A stretch of DNA of 64,000 nucleotides from Arenibacter certesii DSM 19833 (GCF_000429545.1 NZ_AUCB01000013.1:1-64000); one strand, 5' to 3'; shown: positions 27,093-37,340, numbered from the stretch's first letter. Program-made: numbers and translations. Notes: a model not told the origin generated them from the sequence alone.

Positions 27093-28649
27093 ATGACAAA
27101 ACGTAATTGTAATAGCTTCTCGTTAGCGCTCGTTGTATTTTCTGGTTTTTTATTTTCTAGCATTTTCGCTCAAGAATTCCTACCTGCAAATTTTGATTCC
27201 TGGTTAGAGTCCAGCAGACAGGACTGGAAGATTCCTGGAATGGCAGTAGGTATTGTAAAGGACGGGGAAGTTGTCTTCGCAAAAGGCTTTGGCGAAAAGC
27301 GGTTGGGAAGTGGGGAGCCGGTAGATGCTAATACTATTTTTAGTATTGCTTCGGTAAGTAAAAATATGACCGCAGCGGCACTCGGAATTTTGGTGGATGA
27401 AGGTAAAATAGGTTGGGATGATAAAATCACTAAACATATTCCATGGTTTCAGCTTAAAGATCCTTGGGTAACGCAGGAAATTACCTTACGCGATGCCCTA
27501 ACGCATCGGGTGGGATTGGGAAGAATATTGGGTAATAGGCTCCAGTTTATGACGGCTAGTCCACGAGATAGTGTGCTGTATCAAATGCGGTATATGGATT
27601 TGGAAAAGCCTTTCCGTTCGGAGTTTGTTTATAATAATATTATGTATTCCTTAGCAGGACAGATTATTGAATATACCGACGGACGTACCTGGGATACTTT
27701 TTTAAAAGAAGCTCTTTTTGCTCCGCTAGAGGTGAACGGTACTACTACTAGTATTACCCAACTGAAAGCAAACGATAATCAAGCCTATCCCCATCAAGAA
27801 ATCCAAGGAAAGGTAGTGCCCATCTCAAGAAGAAACTGGGATAATGCCGGGCCTGCAGGGGGTATTAACGCTTCAATAAGCGACCTAAACAAGTGGATGC
27901 TAATGCAATTGGGGACTTCTGGAAGCTATAAGGGAAAAACTTTAATTAGTACAGAGCAGATGAACGAGATCCATAAGCCACAGATGGTCCGTTCACAGTC
28001 TAATGCCATGGCGCCGCAAAGTAGCTATGGCTTTGGGTGGACTATAACCGACTATAAGGGAAAACGTGTAATTACCCATGGCGGTGCCACAGACGGATTT
28101 AACTCGGCCATGTACCTAATGCCAGAATTGGACCTGGGTATTATAGTAGTAGGGAATACTTTTAATAGTTTGGGGAATGCTGTGGCGTATCAGGTTATGG
28201 ATGCTTTCTTAGGAGAGAATGGGGTAGATTGGAACCAACGCTATTTGCAATGGTATAAGAAATCCTATGAGCATGCTTCCGCAGCTCGTGAAGAAATCCA
28301 TCAGGCCAGAAATAAGAAAACAATTCCAAGCTTGGAATTAGATGCTTATTTAGGCGTGTACCAATCGGCTGGATACGGAACGATAGATGTGAATAAAGAA
28401 GGGAAAGATTTGGTACTTCGTTTTTGGAAGTCAGACAACTTGGAAGCAAAGCTAGAGCATTGGCATTACGATACGTTTAGGGCGATTTGGAAAAATCCTG
28501 CCCAACGCGAAGAGTTTATGCAATTTCATTTGAATAAAGAAGGAAAGGTAGCCGTGTTGGAATTTGAATTTGCCCTACGGCCATTGCTGTTGCAAGTAGG
28601 GGCATACCCCTCTAACTACACGCATACAGAGCGATTTATAAAACAGTAG
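27093..28649 (+). CDS. Exported serine hydrolase, class C beta-lactamase/esterase family
   Basis: 518 residues with a signal peptide (about 1-26, ending IFAQ). A beta-lactamase-like domain (PF00144) spans about 35-370, with all three catalytic elements: SVSK (Ser87, Lys90), YNN (Tyr180, Asn182) and HGG (329-331). A C-terminal domain of about 110 residues (YLGVYQSAGYGTIDVNKEG) resembles DUF3471 found behind such hydrolases. Members include D-aminopeptidases, esterases and penicillin-binding proteins; specificity cannot be told, and the gene alone is no evidence of antibiotic resistance. Periplasmic. Confidence 0.9.
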   Translation: MTKRNCNSFSLALVVFSGFLFSSIFAQEFLPANFDSWLESSRQDWKIPGMAVGIVKDGEVVFAKGFGEKRLGSGEPVDANTIFSIASVSKNMTAAALGILVDEGKIGWDDKITKHIPWFQLKDPWVTQEITLRDALTHRVGLGRILGNRLQFMTASPRDSVLYQMRYMDLEKPFRSEFVYNNIMYSLAGQIIEYTDGRTWDTFLKEALFAPLEVNGTTTSITQLKANDNQAYPHQEIQGKVVPISRRNWDNAGPAGGINASISDLNKWMLMQLGTSGSYKGKTLISTEQMNEIHKPQMVRSQSNAMAPQSSYGFGWTITDYKGKRVITHGGATDGFNSAMYLMPELDLGIIVVGNTFNSLGNAVAYQVMDAFLGENGVDWNQRYLQWYKKSYEHASAAREEIHQARNKKTIPSLELDAYLGVYQSAGYGTIDVNKEGKDLVLRFWKSDNLEAKLEHWHYDTFRAIWKNPAQREEFMQFHLNKEGKVAVLEFEFALRPLLLQVGAYPSNYTHTERFIKQ

Positions 28650-28798
28650 GGTAGGGGAATGGGGTGTTGTTTTTAAATCTTATTTTGAATGATATTAGTA
28701 TTTGGTTGTTTTAGAGGTTAACGTTGTGTGATTTTTCTCATTTGTTATTTGCCTGTTAAGGCATGATACAAGTAGTGCTTTAACGGGGCTGATCGCTT

Positions 28799-29608
28799 TT
28801 AATCAGCAAATTTAATTTTACTCCATTTTTCAGGTAGATGGGCATCGTAAGCTCCATGACTATTTAAAACCATGGCAGGGTGTGGTTGTACTGCTTTGCC
28901 ACCAACGACCAACTTTTGAAATCGGCCTAAAAACATTTTCCAAATGTCCCCATTGGTTGGAGGTAAACTTCTGCCATTGGCTAACCACTCCAAACTGCTC
29001 CAAGGAATAGCAACTTCTAAGTGCCAGCCTTTATCTACATTTTTATTATCATTTAAAACGCCATCTACATGTACTGCTGTTTCTAAGTTGGGTAAATTAT
29101 AATTGGTGAAGGCCCACCGAATTCCCCTAGGATGTGTTCCTTTCCAGAAAGATTCACCCTCACGGTCATAATTTCCTCCAAAGGTATACGCCTCAGTCTG
29201 ATGTACGTCAAATTGCGGGATATCAAACTTGCCCCCTTTTTTATAAGCATCCTTCCATATAAAAAAGGCTTCATAAATAGTATTGGCAGCATTTACTTCT
29301 AATTCATAATAACAGTCCCCGCCGTCTATAATGATTTCTAAATCATTTTCTAAAAAAATAATGCTGCCTTTCTCTGTTAGTTTGGCCTCTACATAAGGTT
29401 CCTCTGCCTCAAAAGCAATATAAAGGTGGGTATTGTTCCATAATATGGCTACTTGTGTATTATACAGTGCTGGATCTCCTGTTACTAGGTCTACAAAGCG
29501 CCTACTCCAATTAGCGTTTTTCCAAATTGGTTTCTTTGTATTACCGTCTACCTTTATGGAACCCGATATCTTTTTAGCGGTATAATCTGTACTTGTAGTT
29601 TGATCCAT
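28799..29608 (-). CDS. Carbohydrate-binding family 9-like protein
   Basis: 269 residues with a CBM9-like (DOMON-type) beta-sandwich: KVDGNTKKPIWKNANW, TQVAILWNNTHLYIAFEAEEP, LENDLEIIIDGGDCYYELEVN, WHLEVAIPWSSLEW, and a C-terminal HPAMVLNSHGAYDAHLPE. Such stand-alone modules in Bacteroidota probably bind sugars. No signal peptide is visible from ATG 29608, which is odd for a carbohydrate-binding protein and may mean a cytosolic role. No glycosidase is adjacent. Confidence 0.83.
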   Translation of the reverse strand: MDQTTSTDYTAKKISGSIKVDGNTKKPIWKNANWSRRFVDLVTGDPALYNTQVAILWNNTHLYIAFEAEEPYVEAKLTEKGSIIFLENDLEIIIDGGDCYYELEVNAANTIYEAFFIWKDAYKKGGKFDIPQFDVHQTEAYTFGGNYDREGESFWKGTHPRGIRWAFTNYNLPNLETAVHVDGVLNDNKNVDKGWHLEVAIPWSSLEWLANGRSLPPTNGDIWKMFLGRFQKLVVGGKAVQPHPAMVLNSHGAYDAHLPEKWSKIKFAD

Positions 29609-29975
29609 TATTTATTTCTTTATAGCGGTTAAATGTTTAGGTAGGAAAAGTTCTCGGCAGTCAAACAATTTTTCACTGCCAAGGAAATAGTTAAATCACC
29701 TTTATTTTGGTAATCATCAATGTATTGCCGAAGTATAAATAAGGTTTCTTCTCCTATTTTAAGTTTTGCTGACTAAACTTTTATCGTTCACTCCAAAATC
29801 TAGTAAGATATAAAAAGTAAATCTATTATGACTGGAATAAACAAACCATAAAAACTGGGAAAGATCATAAGTACTACAAGCACTCTGGTTATAGAAACGT
29901 ATGCGCCTATTAAAATACATTTAAAAGATTATAGCCTACGCTATTTTAATCGGTCTATCCACCTCGCAATAATAT
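29609..29975. other. Intergenic stretch without a gene
   Basis: 367 bp between two leftward genes; no relic, terminator or operator recognised. Confidence 0.4.
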
Positions 29976-30899
29976 CTACTGTCCGCTGTCCTGTAATTTT
30001 ATCATGCGACTGGTTTCACGCCCGTAACCAATAATTTCTAATAATTCTGAAGATACTTTTACCACACCATAAGAATTCTCCTCAGTATCTACCATGCCTT
30101 TCATAGTAACATAATGGATACCATTTTTTACGCCGTAATTGCCTTCATGATTATGCCCATTTATGTAGGCTTTTACATTAGGGTAGCTTTCTAGTGTTTC
30201 TATAACTTCATCTGCATTCCATAGATTATGGATGTTTTCTGGATACACTGGAAAATGACAGTATAGCACCACCTTCTCCTTGTTGATTAACGACTTGTCT
30301 AAGACATCTCTAAGCCATTGCATCTGCGTGGGACCTATGGCTCCATTCCAAAAGGGGGAGTCGGCATGATTTTCTACATAGTAATTGGCGGCATTAAGAT
30401 AGGCTTCGCTATCCTCTGGATAGGCGTGTAAACTTATGTCATTTCCATCCAACACTATAAATCGCCAATCTTCCACTTTAAAATCATAGTAGGGGGAGGG
30501 CATGTCCATCTTTTTATAGACATCTGCTTTTTCATCATCTTCTACGGAATAATCATGATTCCCCAGTACATGGTATTTTGGCATGTTTAAACTATTGTAG
30601 ATTGGGGTCACCACATCAAAACTTTCCCAATCCTTATCAATAAAATCACCCAGGTGTATGGTATAAGCTAAATCCATGGTGTTAAAATGTGTTACACATT
30701 CCTCTAGTTTCTGCTCGGATTTGGCATATTTTCTTATTCCTGTTCCTTGCTCATTGCAGTATTGGCAATCTGCGATTACGCCTATTGAGAACTGGGCCTT
30801 GTTGGTGTTAGACATGGTACTTGTATTTTGTTGACTGTGACAGACATGAACAGTCAGCTGTGAAAATAGCAATATCCCTAAGAATTTTCTACCTATCAT
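29976..30899 (-). CDS. Exported metallophosphoesterase, ADP-ribose/CDP-alcohol diphosphatase-like
   Basis: 307 residues with a signal peptide (about 1-22). Calcineurin-like motifs are complete: FSIGVIADCQYC (metal Asp), HLGDFIDKDW (GDxxD), VLGNHD, YCHFPVYP and INGHNHEGNYG. The DxQY start and the spacing resemble Mn-dependent ADP-ribose/CDP-alcohol diphosphatases rather than purple acid phosphatases. It probably acts in the periplasm on a nucleotide-linked or phosphodiester substrate. ATG 30899; not close to its neighbours. Confidence 0.87.
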   Translation of the reverse strand: MIGRKFLGILLFSQLTVHVCHSQQNTSTMSNTNKAQFSIGVIADCQYCNEQGTGIRKYAKSEQKLEECVTHFNTMDLAYTIHLGDFIDKDWESFDVVTPIYNSLNMPKYHVLGNHDYSVEDDEKADVYKKMDMPSPYYDFKVEDWRFIVLDGNDISLHAYPEDSEAYLNAANYYVENHADSPFWNGAIGPTQMQWLRDVLDKSLINKEKVVLYCHFPVYPENIHNLWNADEVIETLESYPNVKAYINGHNHEGNYGVKNGIHYVTMKGMVDTEENSYGVVKVSSELLEIIGYGRETSRMIKLQDSGQ

Positions 30900-31087
30900 A
30901 TTTCCTAAAATTGTATTGCACTTTTAGTCCCCTGGTACTTGAGATGGTTTCTATGGAATAGCGTATTGAAATATAACCATTCTTTTACAGAACTTGGACC
31001 TTTGCAAGGGTCCAATAGGCTTAAAACAAACCTACTTTAAATAAGTGGAAAAATAAAACTAGGTGCTAATAAAATACTAACCCAATA

Positions 31088-31789
31088 TTAATGGCATTCC
31101 ATAACACTAGATACGGTCTCCGTAATGGGGGCAGGAGAAATATAGGGTATTCCCAGCCCCATTCCCCTCAGTATAAAAAGAAGTCCGATCAACACTACAA
31201 ATACAGGTATCAATCGTTGTACGGATTGTTTGGCCTTGCCTTTTAGCATACTGCCAAAATATACGGCGGTGGTCATTAAGGGAATGGTTCCCAAACCAAA
31301 TAACATCATAAAAAGAGCGCCCAACCAAGGATTTGCAGTGGCAATACTAGCAAATACCGCCATGTAAACCAGACCGCAGGGTAAAAAACCATTTAGGAAG
31401 CCAATGGTTAGGAAGGTATCTGGACTTTTCTTTTTTAGTTCCTTGCCCATTTGGCTTTTTAATTTGGATAAGAGTCCATAGATAGGTTTGGAGAAATTAT
31501 ATTTATTAAAGGTTTTGTAAGGAACAAGAACTATAACGATCATTACTACCCCTATGATAATAGAGAGCTTTTGCTGTAATCCAAAAACATATAGGCCTTT
31601 TCCTAAAAAGCCAAATACCAAGCCTATAATACCGTAAGCAGCTAACCTCCCGAAATGGTACAGAAATACTTGCAACAGTTTTTTTCCTGGTCTTTGGTGA
31701 TCCACGGGTAGCATAAAGGCAATGGGTCCGCACATGCCTACGCAGTGAAAACTCCCCATTAATCCTAATAATACAGCAGTCGCCAGCAT
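31088..31789 (-). CDS. DsbD_2/TauE-like membrane protein, last gene of the cbb3 oxidase cluster
   Basis: 233 residues, six or so hydrophobic segments, with the N-terminal motif SFHCVGMCGPIAF typical of DsbD_2/CcdA-like proteins (PF13386, often annotated sulfite exporter TauE/SafE). The second half repeats the pattern with GFLNGFLPCGLVYMAVF. In this phylum such a gene regularly closes the cco cluster, and the conserved cysteines suggest thiol or copper handling for oxidase assembly; that is inferred from context. It starts 37 bp after ccoH and should be co-transcribed. Confidence 0.85.
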   Translation of the reverse strand: MLATAVLLGLMGSFHCVGMCGPIAFMLPVDHQRPGKKLLQVFLYHFGRLAAYGIIGLVFGFLGKGLYVFGLQQKLSIIIGVVMIVIVLVPYKTFNKYNFSKPIYGLLSKLKSQMGKELKKKSPDTFLTIGFLNGFLPCGLVYMAVFASIATANPWLGALFMMLFGLGTIPLMTTAVYFGSMLKGKAKQSVQRLIPVFVVLIGLLFILRGMGLGIPYISPAPITETVSSVMECH

Positions 31790-31826
31790 GGTTTATCTTT
31801 TTGGTAGTAGTTTGAAAATGATGTTT

Positions 31827-32273
31827 TTAATACGTTATTTTATCCTTGAACATATAAGCTTCGCCTTTGTACTCCCAGGAGACTTTAATGTTCCAACGAC
31901 CTGCTGGCAGACGTTTTTCAGGTATAAGTAGATTGTTGTTGGATAACGTTATAGGCAGGTCGAAATCCAATTGTTTGTCAGATGGTCTGTATAGGGTAAC
32001 TGTACCTGTTATGGTTGTTTGATCCAACTCTTTAGGGAACTCTAATCGCAGACCTTCCGAGGTACTTACCAGTTTTAAGTCCACATTGTTTTTGTGCGAA
32101 TTTATTTCAGCATCCAATTCCTTTTGAAATCCCATCTCCGCCTGGTAGTAATCTTCCCGGACAAGATCATGATTGGTCCTATCGTCCATTAGCATACTTA
32201 CTACAAAGAATAGGATAAAACTTATAAATCCTATAAATGCCAGTACTATTCCAGTTCCCCAATTAATTTTCAT
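31827..32273 (-). CDS. ccoH: FixH/CcoH family cbb3 oxidase assembly protein
   Basis: 148 residues with one N-terminal transmembrane helix (about 6-28) and a periplasmic beta-rich domain typical of FixH (PF05751): MDDRTNHDLVREDYYQAEMG, LDLPITLSNN-type strands and GRWNIKVSWEYKGEAYMF. CcoH stabilises assembly of the cbb3 oxidase. It lies 80 bp downstream of ccoG and 37 bp before the DsbD_2-like gene, all leftward. Confidence 0.88.
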   Translation of the reverse strand: MKINWGTGIVLAFIGFISFILFFVVSMLMDDRTNHDLVREDYYQAEMGFQKELDAEINSHKNNVDLKLVSTSEGLRLEFPKELDQTTITGTVTLYRPSDKQLDFDLPITLSNNNLLIPEKRLPAGRWNIKVSWEYKGEAYMFKDKITY

Positions 32274-32353
32274 ATTCTAATTTTTAGGTCTTGCTCCCAA
32301 ATGGTTGGGAGATATTTGTTTATTTAGTTCTTAGATAATCACCTCCTGCTTAT

Positions 32354-33772
32354 TTACCTGTAGCTTCTTGGAGCCATAAATCTTGCTGAGGTAGTCTCAA
32401 TTTGTTCTTCTCCGCTAAATACCCCAATTTTCACCGTGTTTTTATCACCGTCTAATGCGGCATTATTTATTTCTATAAACAAGGTCCCTTCGGTTAGCTC
32501 TTGTGCAGGAACGGTAAAATTATCATTTCTAACGAGTGATATAGTTCCTTTATGTGACAATAACTTAAAGGTAACATCGGGTATGTCCCTAGTCGTTTTA
32601 TTGACCACCTTAAAGGTGTATACGTTACTGATGATATTACCCTCCTTATGCTCATACAACTGTCCGGGTAATCGCAATATATTGGCCTCTAAGTCATTTC
32701 TTAAAAATAGCATCCCAATTAATATACCAGTAAGGATAATCAGTACTGCAGTGTAACCTTTAAGTCTGGGTGTAAACTTAAATTTGGCTTTTTTCTCAAT
32801 ATTATCTTCACTAGCGTATCGTATAAGGCCTTTAGGCAGGTCTACCTTCTCCATTATCTCGTCACAGGCATCAATACATGCAGTACAATTAATACACTCT
32901 AATTGAGTCCCGTTTCTGATGTCTATTCCGGTAGGACAAACGTTTACACATTGGAAACAATCTATACAATCACCGTGCCCAATTGCTGCTCGATCTTCTC
33001 CTTTTCTGAATTTTTTTCTTCCCTTCTCTGCTTCTCCACGTTTATGGTCATAGGCTACAACGATGGATTTATTGTCTAATAATACTCCTTGCATGCGGCC
33101 ATATGGGCATGCAATTATGCAGACTTGTTCCCTAAACCATGCAAATACAAAATAAAATACGCCTGTAAAGATCAAGAGAGAGACCATGGTGCTAAGATGT
33201 TGCATTGGTCCATCTGCGATATATTTAATAAGTCTATCGCTACCTATAAGATAAGCGAGAAATACATTGGCTATTATAAAGGAGATTATAAAAAAGATGA
33301 ACCATTTAAGAACTCGTTTTCTAATTTTCTCTGCGTTCCACTCTTGTTTGTCCAACCGTATCTGTGCTCCTCGGTCCCCATCAATCCAATATTCTATCCG
33401 TCTGAAAACCATCTCCATAAAAATAGTCTGAGGACATAGCCAGCCGCAGAAAATACGCCCAAAGGCAACGGTAAACAGGGCAATAAATACTACCCCTATG
33501 ATCATTGAGATTACAAAAAGGTAAAAATCCTGTGGCCAGAAAGGAAATCCAAAAATATTGAACCTGCGCTCTAGTACATTGAACATTAAAAACTGGTTCC
33601 CATTTATTTTTAAAAATGGGGCAAGTAATAAAAATGTTAATAGAAAATAACTTACATATTTTCTGTATTTGTAGAAGCGGCCTTTGGGTTTTTTTGGAAA
33701 TACCCATGCCCTTTTCCCCTCTTCATTTATTGTCCCTATGGAATCCCTGAAATTATTTTGCTCCTGTGCCAT
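32354..33772 (-). CDS. ccoG: Cytochrome c oxidase accessory protein CcoG (FixG/RdxA)
   Basis: 472 residues with about five membrane helices, an early CGWLCPQTIFME motif, and two 4Fe-4S ferredoxin motifs: CIDCFQCVNVCPTG and CINCTACIDACDE. A C-terminal immunoglobulin-like periplasmic domain ends the protein (FixG_C). CcoG is a cupric reductase that supplies Cu(I) for the oxidase. A 206-bp gap separates it from ccoP, longer than elsewhere in the cluster, so an internal promoter is possible. Confidence 0.95.
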   Translation of the reverse strand: MAQEQNNFRDSIGTINEEGKRAWVFPKKPKGRFYKYRKYVSYFLLTFLLLAPFLKINGNQFLMFNVLERRFNIFGFPFWPQDFYLFVISMIIGVVFIALFTVAFGRIFCGWLCPQTIFMEMVFRRIEYWIDGDRGAQIRLDKQEWNAEKIRKRVLKWFIFFIISFIIANVFLAYLIGSDRLIKYIADGPMQHLSTMVSLLIFTGVFYFVFAWFREQVCIIACPYGRMQGVLLDNKSIVVAYDHKRGEAEKGRKKFRKGEDRAAIGHGDCIDCFQCVNVCPTGIDIRNGTQLECINCTACIDACDEIMEKVDLPKGLIRYASEDNIEKKAKFKFTPRLKGYTAVLIILTGILIGMLFLRNDLEANILRLPGQLYEHKEGNIISNVYTFKVVNKTTRDIPDVTFKLLSHKGTISLVRNDNFTVPAQELTEGTLFIEINNAALDGDKNTVKIGVFSGEEQIETTSARFMAPRSYR

Positions 33773-33978
33773 CTTTGTAATACTGTATTGTGCTAGTGGA
33801 TATTATTGCAATCCGGTTTTAAATTCCACTCTTAGTACTTAACTGCACATCAAACTATAATAAGTGCTAGAGATTACCATGTTTAAATTTTAAACCAGTC
33901 TTAAACCTATCCATTTTCTAATATAGCTATGCAGATTATTTATATTTGCAATACTAAACTCAAGATCGGTAATGGTAT

Positions 33979-34860
33979 TTAATTGTCCGCTTTCCAAATT
34001 TCCCCCTCTGGTTCTTTCGGATTGGCCGGAGTTGTACCGGTCAATTCGGTAAGGATGTAACTAGATACTTGGGCCATTTCAAGTGGTTTAAGCATTTGCT
34101 TCCAAGCTACCATTCCTTTACCAGCGCGACCTCCTTCGGAAACGGTATGGAAAACATCTTTAATGTCCCCACCTAGGATCCAATATTCATCCGTTAAGTT
34201 TGGGCCAATACCCCCACCGCCATCTGGCATATGACAAGCAACGCAATTGGCAGTGTAGATTGCTTCTCCCGCTTTTATATCCGCAGCATCGGTTAGTAAT
34301 TCTACTGTATTGACATCTACCAATCCCTTGGCCGTTTTCTTATACTCCTCTATTTCCACTTGAGCCTCTGCAACGGCTCTTTCATACTCCATATCCTGAG
34401 TGTCCCCACCAAACACATGGTATCGGGCCATGTAGACTATGGCGAAAACAATGGACGCATAAAATAGGTAAACCCACCATGGCGGAAGATTGTTGTCCAA
34501 TTCTTGGATGCCATCGTAGTTGTGGTCCAAGATAATTTCGTGTTCCTCTTCAATAGTTTTTTCCCCAATCATCTTCTCTCTAAGTCGCGCTATCCAATTG
34601 GTCCCTCTTTTGGAGGTTTTGGTTTCCAAATAGCGCTCCTTGGCCTCAGGAGATAAGGTTTGGAACATAACATTTTCTATGGTCCTTAAAATAAGCTCAA
34701 TTCCAATTAATAAAAATAGGACTACCCCCATAAATACGAATAGGATGGGATGTTCCAAAACGGCCGGTAAGCCATCCGTTTCTACGAAGTATTCCATTAA
34801 TCCGAAGATTAGAAAGAAAACTAGCGGAATTCTAATCCGCCAAAGTGTGGTATTTTTCAT
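33979..34860 (-). CDS. ccoP: cbb3 oxidase subunit III (CcoP), mono-heme form
   Basis: 293 residues. Two N-terminal hydrophobic stretches (about 10-25 and 38-58), a CcoP_N segment with the conserved NNLPPWWVYLFYASIVFA helix at about 123-142, then one cytochrome c domain with CVACH (206-210) and GPNLTDEYW. Proteobacterial CcoP carries two hemes; only one CxxCH is present here, as is usual in Bacteroidota. It passes electrons from the bc complex to CcoO/CcoN. ATG at 34860. Confidence 0.93.
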   Translation of the reverse strand: MKNTTLWRIRIPLVFFLIFGLMEYFVETDGLPAVLEHPILFVFMGVVLFLLIGIELILRTIENVMFQTLSPEAKERYLETKTSKRGTNWIARLREKMIGEKTIEEEHEIILDHNYDGIQELDNNLPPWWVYLFYASIVFAIVYMARYHVFGGDTQDMEYERAVAEAQVEIEEYKKTAKGLVDVNTVELLTDAADIKAGEAIYTANCVACHMPDGGGGIGPNLTDEYWILGGDIKDVFHTVSEGGRAGKGMVAWKQMLKPLEMAQVSSYILTELTGTTPANPKEPEGEIWKADN

Positions 34861-34961
34861 CTTTACTGTTTTAAGTGGTTTGCTTAGGCTGCAATTGTTA
34901 TTATTTATTCTGGTAGGGAATACATAGACTAGTAGAGCCTATATATTCCCTTTGTATTTCT

Positions 34962-35135
34962 CTATTGATCATCTTCTAGCGGCAATTCACTAACTTCTTT
35001 AATGTGTTCTTTGGATGCTGTAAGTACCCACCAAAATAGGGCGGCAAAAAAGACAAAGAATATCAGTAGGGAAATAATGGGGTAGGTAGCTATCCCATCG
35101 ATAGTTTCCATATAACCTTTTACGAATTTTAGCAT
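34962..35135 (-). CDS. ccoQ: cbb3 oxidase subunit CcoQ
   Basis: A 57-residue protein from ATG 35135 to TAG 34962, located between ccoNO and ccoP exactly where ccoQ is expected. It has one membrane helix (about 19-39, with FFVFFAALFWWVL) and an acidic tail ending ELPLEDDQ. CcoQ stabilises the assembled oxidase. Small size and lack of strong motifs make identification depend on position and topology. The start is 6 bp from the ccoNO stop. Confidence 0.88.
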   Translation of the reverse strand: MLKFVKGYMETIDGIATYPIISLLIFFVFFAALFWWVLTASKEHIKEVSELPLEDDQ

Positions 35136-35141
35136 GATTGT

Positions 35142-37340
35142 TTAGTTTTGAGAAATCTCCTCGTTCGTATCCTTAATTTTTATATCGGTTCCCAGGCGCT
35201 GTAGGTAGGCGATCATAGCTACAATCTCCCGATCTTTCATTTCTATAAAATTCTCTCCATTTTCTTCAGCATATTTTTTATCTGCTTCATAGCTCGCTGC
35301 AAAATCGGGATCGGTATATAGGTTTTTCTCTATTTGGGCTGCCTGTTGGTCCATAAGTTCAAAGGCATTAGCAACTTCTTCTTCGGAGTAGGGTACGCCC
35401 AAGGTGATCATAGCTTCCATTTTTTTCTGAATATTACTCCTGTCGTGTTCGTCCCTAATTAACCATGCATATGCAGGCATAATAGATCCGGAGGAGGTTG
35501 TTTGTGGATCATACATATGGTTAAAGTGCCAGCTGTCGGAATATTTACCTCCCACTCGTAATAAGTCTGGCCCAGTACGTTTACTACCCCATAAGAATGG
35601 GTGGTCGTAAACAAATTCCCCAGCTTTGGAATATTCCCCATAACGCTCCACTTCACTTCGGAAAGGCCTTACCATTTGGGAGTGACAGCTTACACAACCT
35701 TCCCTAATATATAGGTCCCTTCCTTCCAATTCTAATGGGGTGTACGGTTTTACACTAGAGATGGTAGGAATATTGGATTTTACTAATATGGTAGGTACAA
35801 TCTGTACAATGCCACCAATTAATATCGCTATGGTAGCCAAGATGGTTAACTGAATAGGCTTACGCTCCAACCATGTGTGGAAAGTCTCGCCTGCAGTTCT
35901 TTTCTTGGAAACTCGGGTTAGGGCCGGGGCCTCTGCAAGCTCGTCTTCTACTTCGCTCCCTGATTTTACGGTTACCACTAAGTTGTAGATCATTACAAGG
36001 GCTCCAGCTATGTACATACTACCACCAATAGCACGCATCCAATACATTGGGATGATTTGGGTTACCGTTTCCAAGAAGTTTCCATATACCAAGGTGCCAT
36101 CGGGGTTAAATTCTTTCCACATTAAAGCTTGTGTAAAGCCAGCGACATACATTGGTAAGGCATATAATATAATGCCCAAGGTGCCAATCCAAAAGTGAAA
36201 GTTGGCCAAGGGTACGGAATGCAACCTAGTTTTAAACATTCTAGGAACTAACCAATAAATCATTCCAAAGGCCAAAAATCCGTTCCATGCCAAAGCTCCT
36301 ACGTGAACGTGAGCAATAATCCAATCGCTAAAGTGAGCAATAGCATTAACGTTCTTTAAGGATAACATGGGGCCCTCAAATGTAGCCATCCCGTATCCGG
36401 TAATAGCGACCACCATAAATTTTAAAACAGGATCTGTCCTTACTTTATCCCATGCCCCCCTTAGGGTTAAAAGACCGTTGATCATACCACCCCAAGATGG
36501 TGCTAGCAACATTATAGAGAAGGCTACCCCTAAATTTTGTGCCCAATCTGGTAAGGAGGAATATAAAAGGTGGTGAGGTCCTGCCCAGATATAAATAAAT
36601 ATCAACGACCAAAAGTGAACAATAGATAACCTATACGAATAGACTGGCCTGTTTGCGGCCTTTGGGACAAAATAATACATTAAACCTAAGAAAGGTGTGG
36701 TTAGGAAGAATGCCACAGCATTATGTCCATACCACCACTGTACTAAGGCATCTTGCACCCCAGCGTAGACAGAATAACTCTTAAAAGCACTTACAGGAAT
36801 AGATAAGCTATTAAATATATGTAGTACAGCAACAGTTACAAAGGTGGCGAGATAGAACCAGATGGCAACATATAAGTGACGCTGCCTTCTTTTTAGCATG
36901 GTCCCGATGAGGTTCCAACCAAAGGCGACCCAGACAATTGTAATGGCAATATCTATAGGCCACTCTAGTTCTGCATATTCTTTAGTGGAGGTATAACCCA
37001 ATGGCAAGGTAATAGCGGCTGCTACTATAATTGCCTGCCAACCCCAAAAGTTTAATTTACTTAATGCATCGCTATACATTCTAGCCTTTAACAGGCGCTG
37101 TGTGGAATAATATACCCCCGCAAAAATGGCATTGCCCACAAACGCAAAAATAACGGCGTTGGTATGTAAGGGGCGTAATCGCCCAAAACTTAACCACGGT
37201 ATACCATCGGTAATGTTTGGGAAAAGAAACATAAGAGCGAGCAGAAGCCCGACAGACATTCCTACTATTCCCCAAAACAGCGTAGCATAAATGAATTTTT
37301 TTACGATTTTATTATCGTAATAGAACTGCTGTACTTCCAT
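35142..37340 (-). CDS. ccoNO: cbb3 oxidase fused subunits I and II (CcoN-CcoO)
   Basis: 732 residues. Residues 1-470 are the 12-helix heme-copper catalytic subunit CcoN, with heme and CuB histidine segments LRPLHTNAVIFAF, WWYGHNAVAFFL, WAGPHHLLYSSLP and FSDWIIAHVHVGALAWN. After a linker and one helix (about 497-520) comes CcoO, a membrane-anchored cytochrome c with CVSCH at 549-553 and TGPDLLRVGGKYSDSWH. The fusion of ccoN and ccoO in one frame is the standard Bacteroidota form. The enzyme reduces O2 at low concentration and pumps protons. It begins 2 bp after ccoS. Confidence 0.97.
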   Translation of the reverse strand: MEVQQFYYDNKIVKKFIYATLFWGIVGMSVGLLLALMFLFPNITDGIPWLSFGRLRPLHTNAVIFAFVGNAIFAGVYYSTQRLLKARMYSDALSKLNFWGWQAIIVAAAITLPLGYTSTKEYAELEWPIDIAITIVWVAFGWNLIGTMLKRRQRHLYVAIWFYLATFVTVAVLHIFNSLSIPVSAFKSYSVYAGVQDALVQWWYGHNAVAFFLTTPFLGLMYYFVPKAANRPVYSYRLSIVHFWSLIFIYIWAGPHHLLYSSLPDWAQNLGVAFSIMLLAPSWGGMINGLLTLRGAWDKVRTDPVLKFMVVAITGYGMATFEGPMLSLKNVNAIAHFSDWIIAHVHVGALAWNGFLAFGMIYWLVPRMFKTRLHSVPLANFHFWIGTLGIILYALPMYVAGFTQALMWKEFNPDGTLVYGNFLETVTQIIPMYWMRAIGGSMYIAGALVMIYNLVVTVKSGSEVEDELAEAPALTRVSKKRTAGETFHTWLERKPIQLTILATIAILIGGIVQIVPTILVKSNIPTISSVKPYTPLELEGRDLYIREGCVSCHSQMVRPFRSEVERYGEYSKAGEFVYDHPFLWGSKRTGPDLLRVGGKYSDSWHFNHMYDPQTTSSGSIMPAYAWLIRDEHDRSNIQKKMEAMITLGVPYSEEEVANAFELMDQQAAQIEKNLYTDPDFAASYEADKKYAEENGENFIEMKDREIVAMIAYLQRLGTDIKIKDTNEEISQN

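Noticed and set aside
27093-28649. Reading the class C beta-lactamase-like gene as an antibiotic resistance gene
   Set aside because: Motifs are shared by esterases and D-aminopeptidases; the DUF3471-like tail is typical of non-lactamase members.
33979-34860. CcoP with only one heme motif as a truncated gene
   Set aside because: The protein has a complete N-terminal anchor and one full cytochrome domain; the mono-heme form is usual in Bacteroidota.
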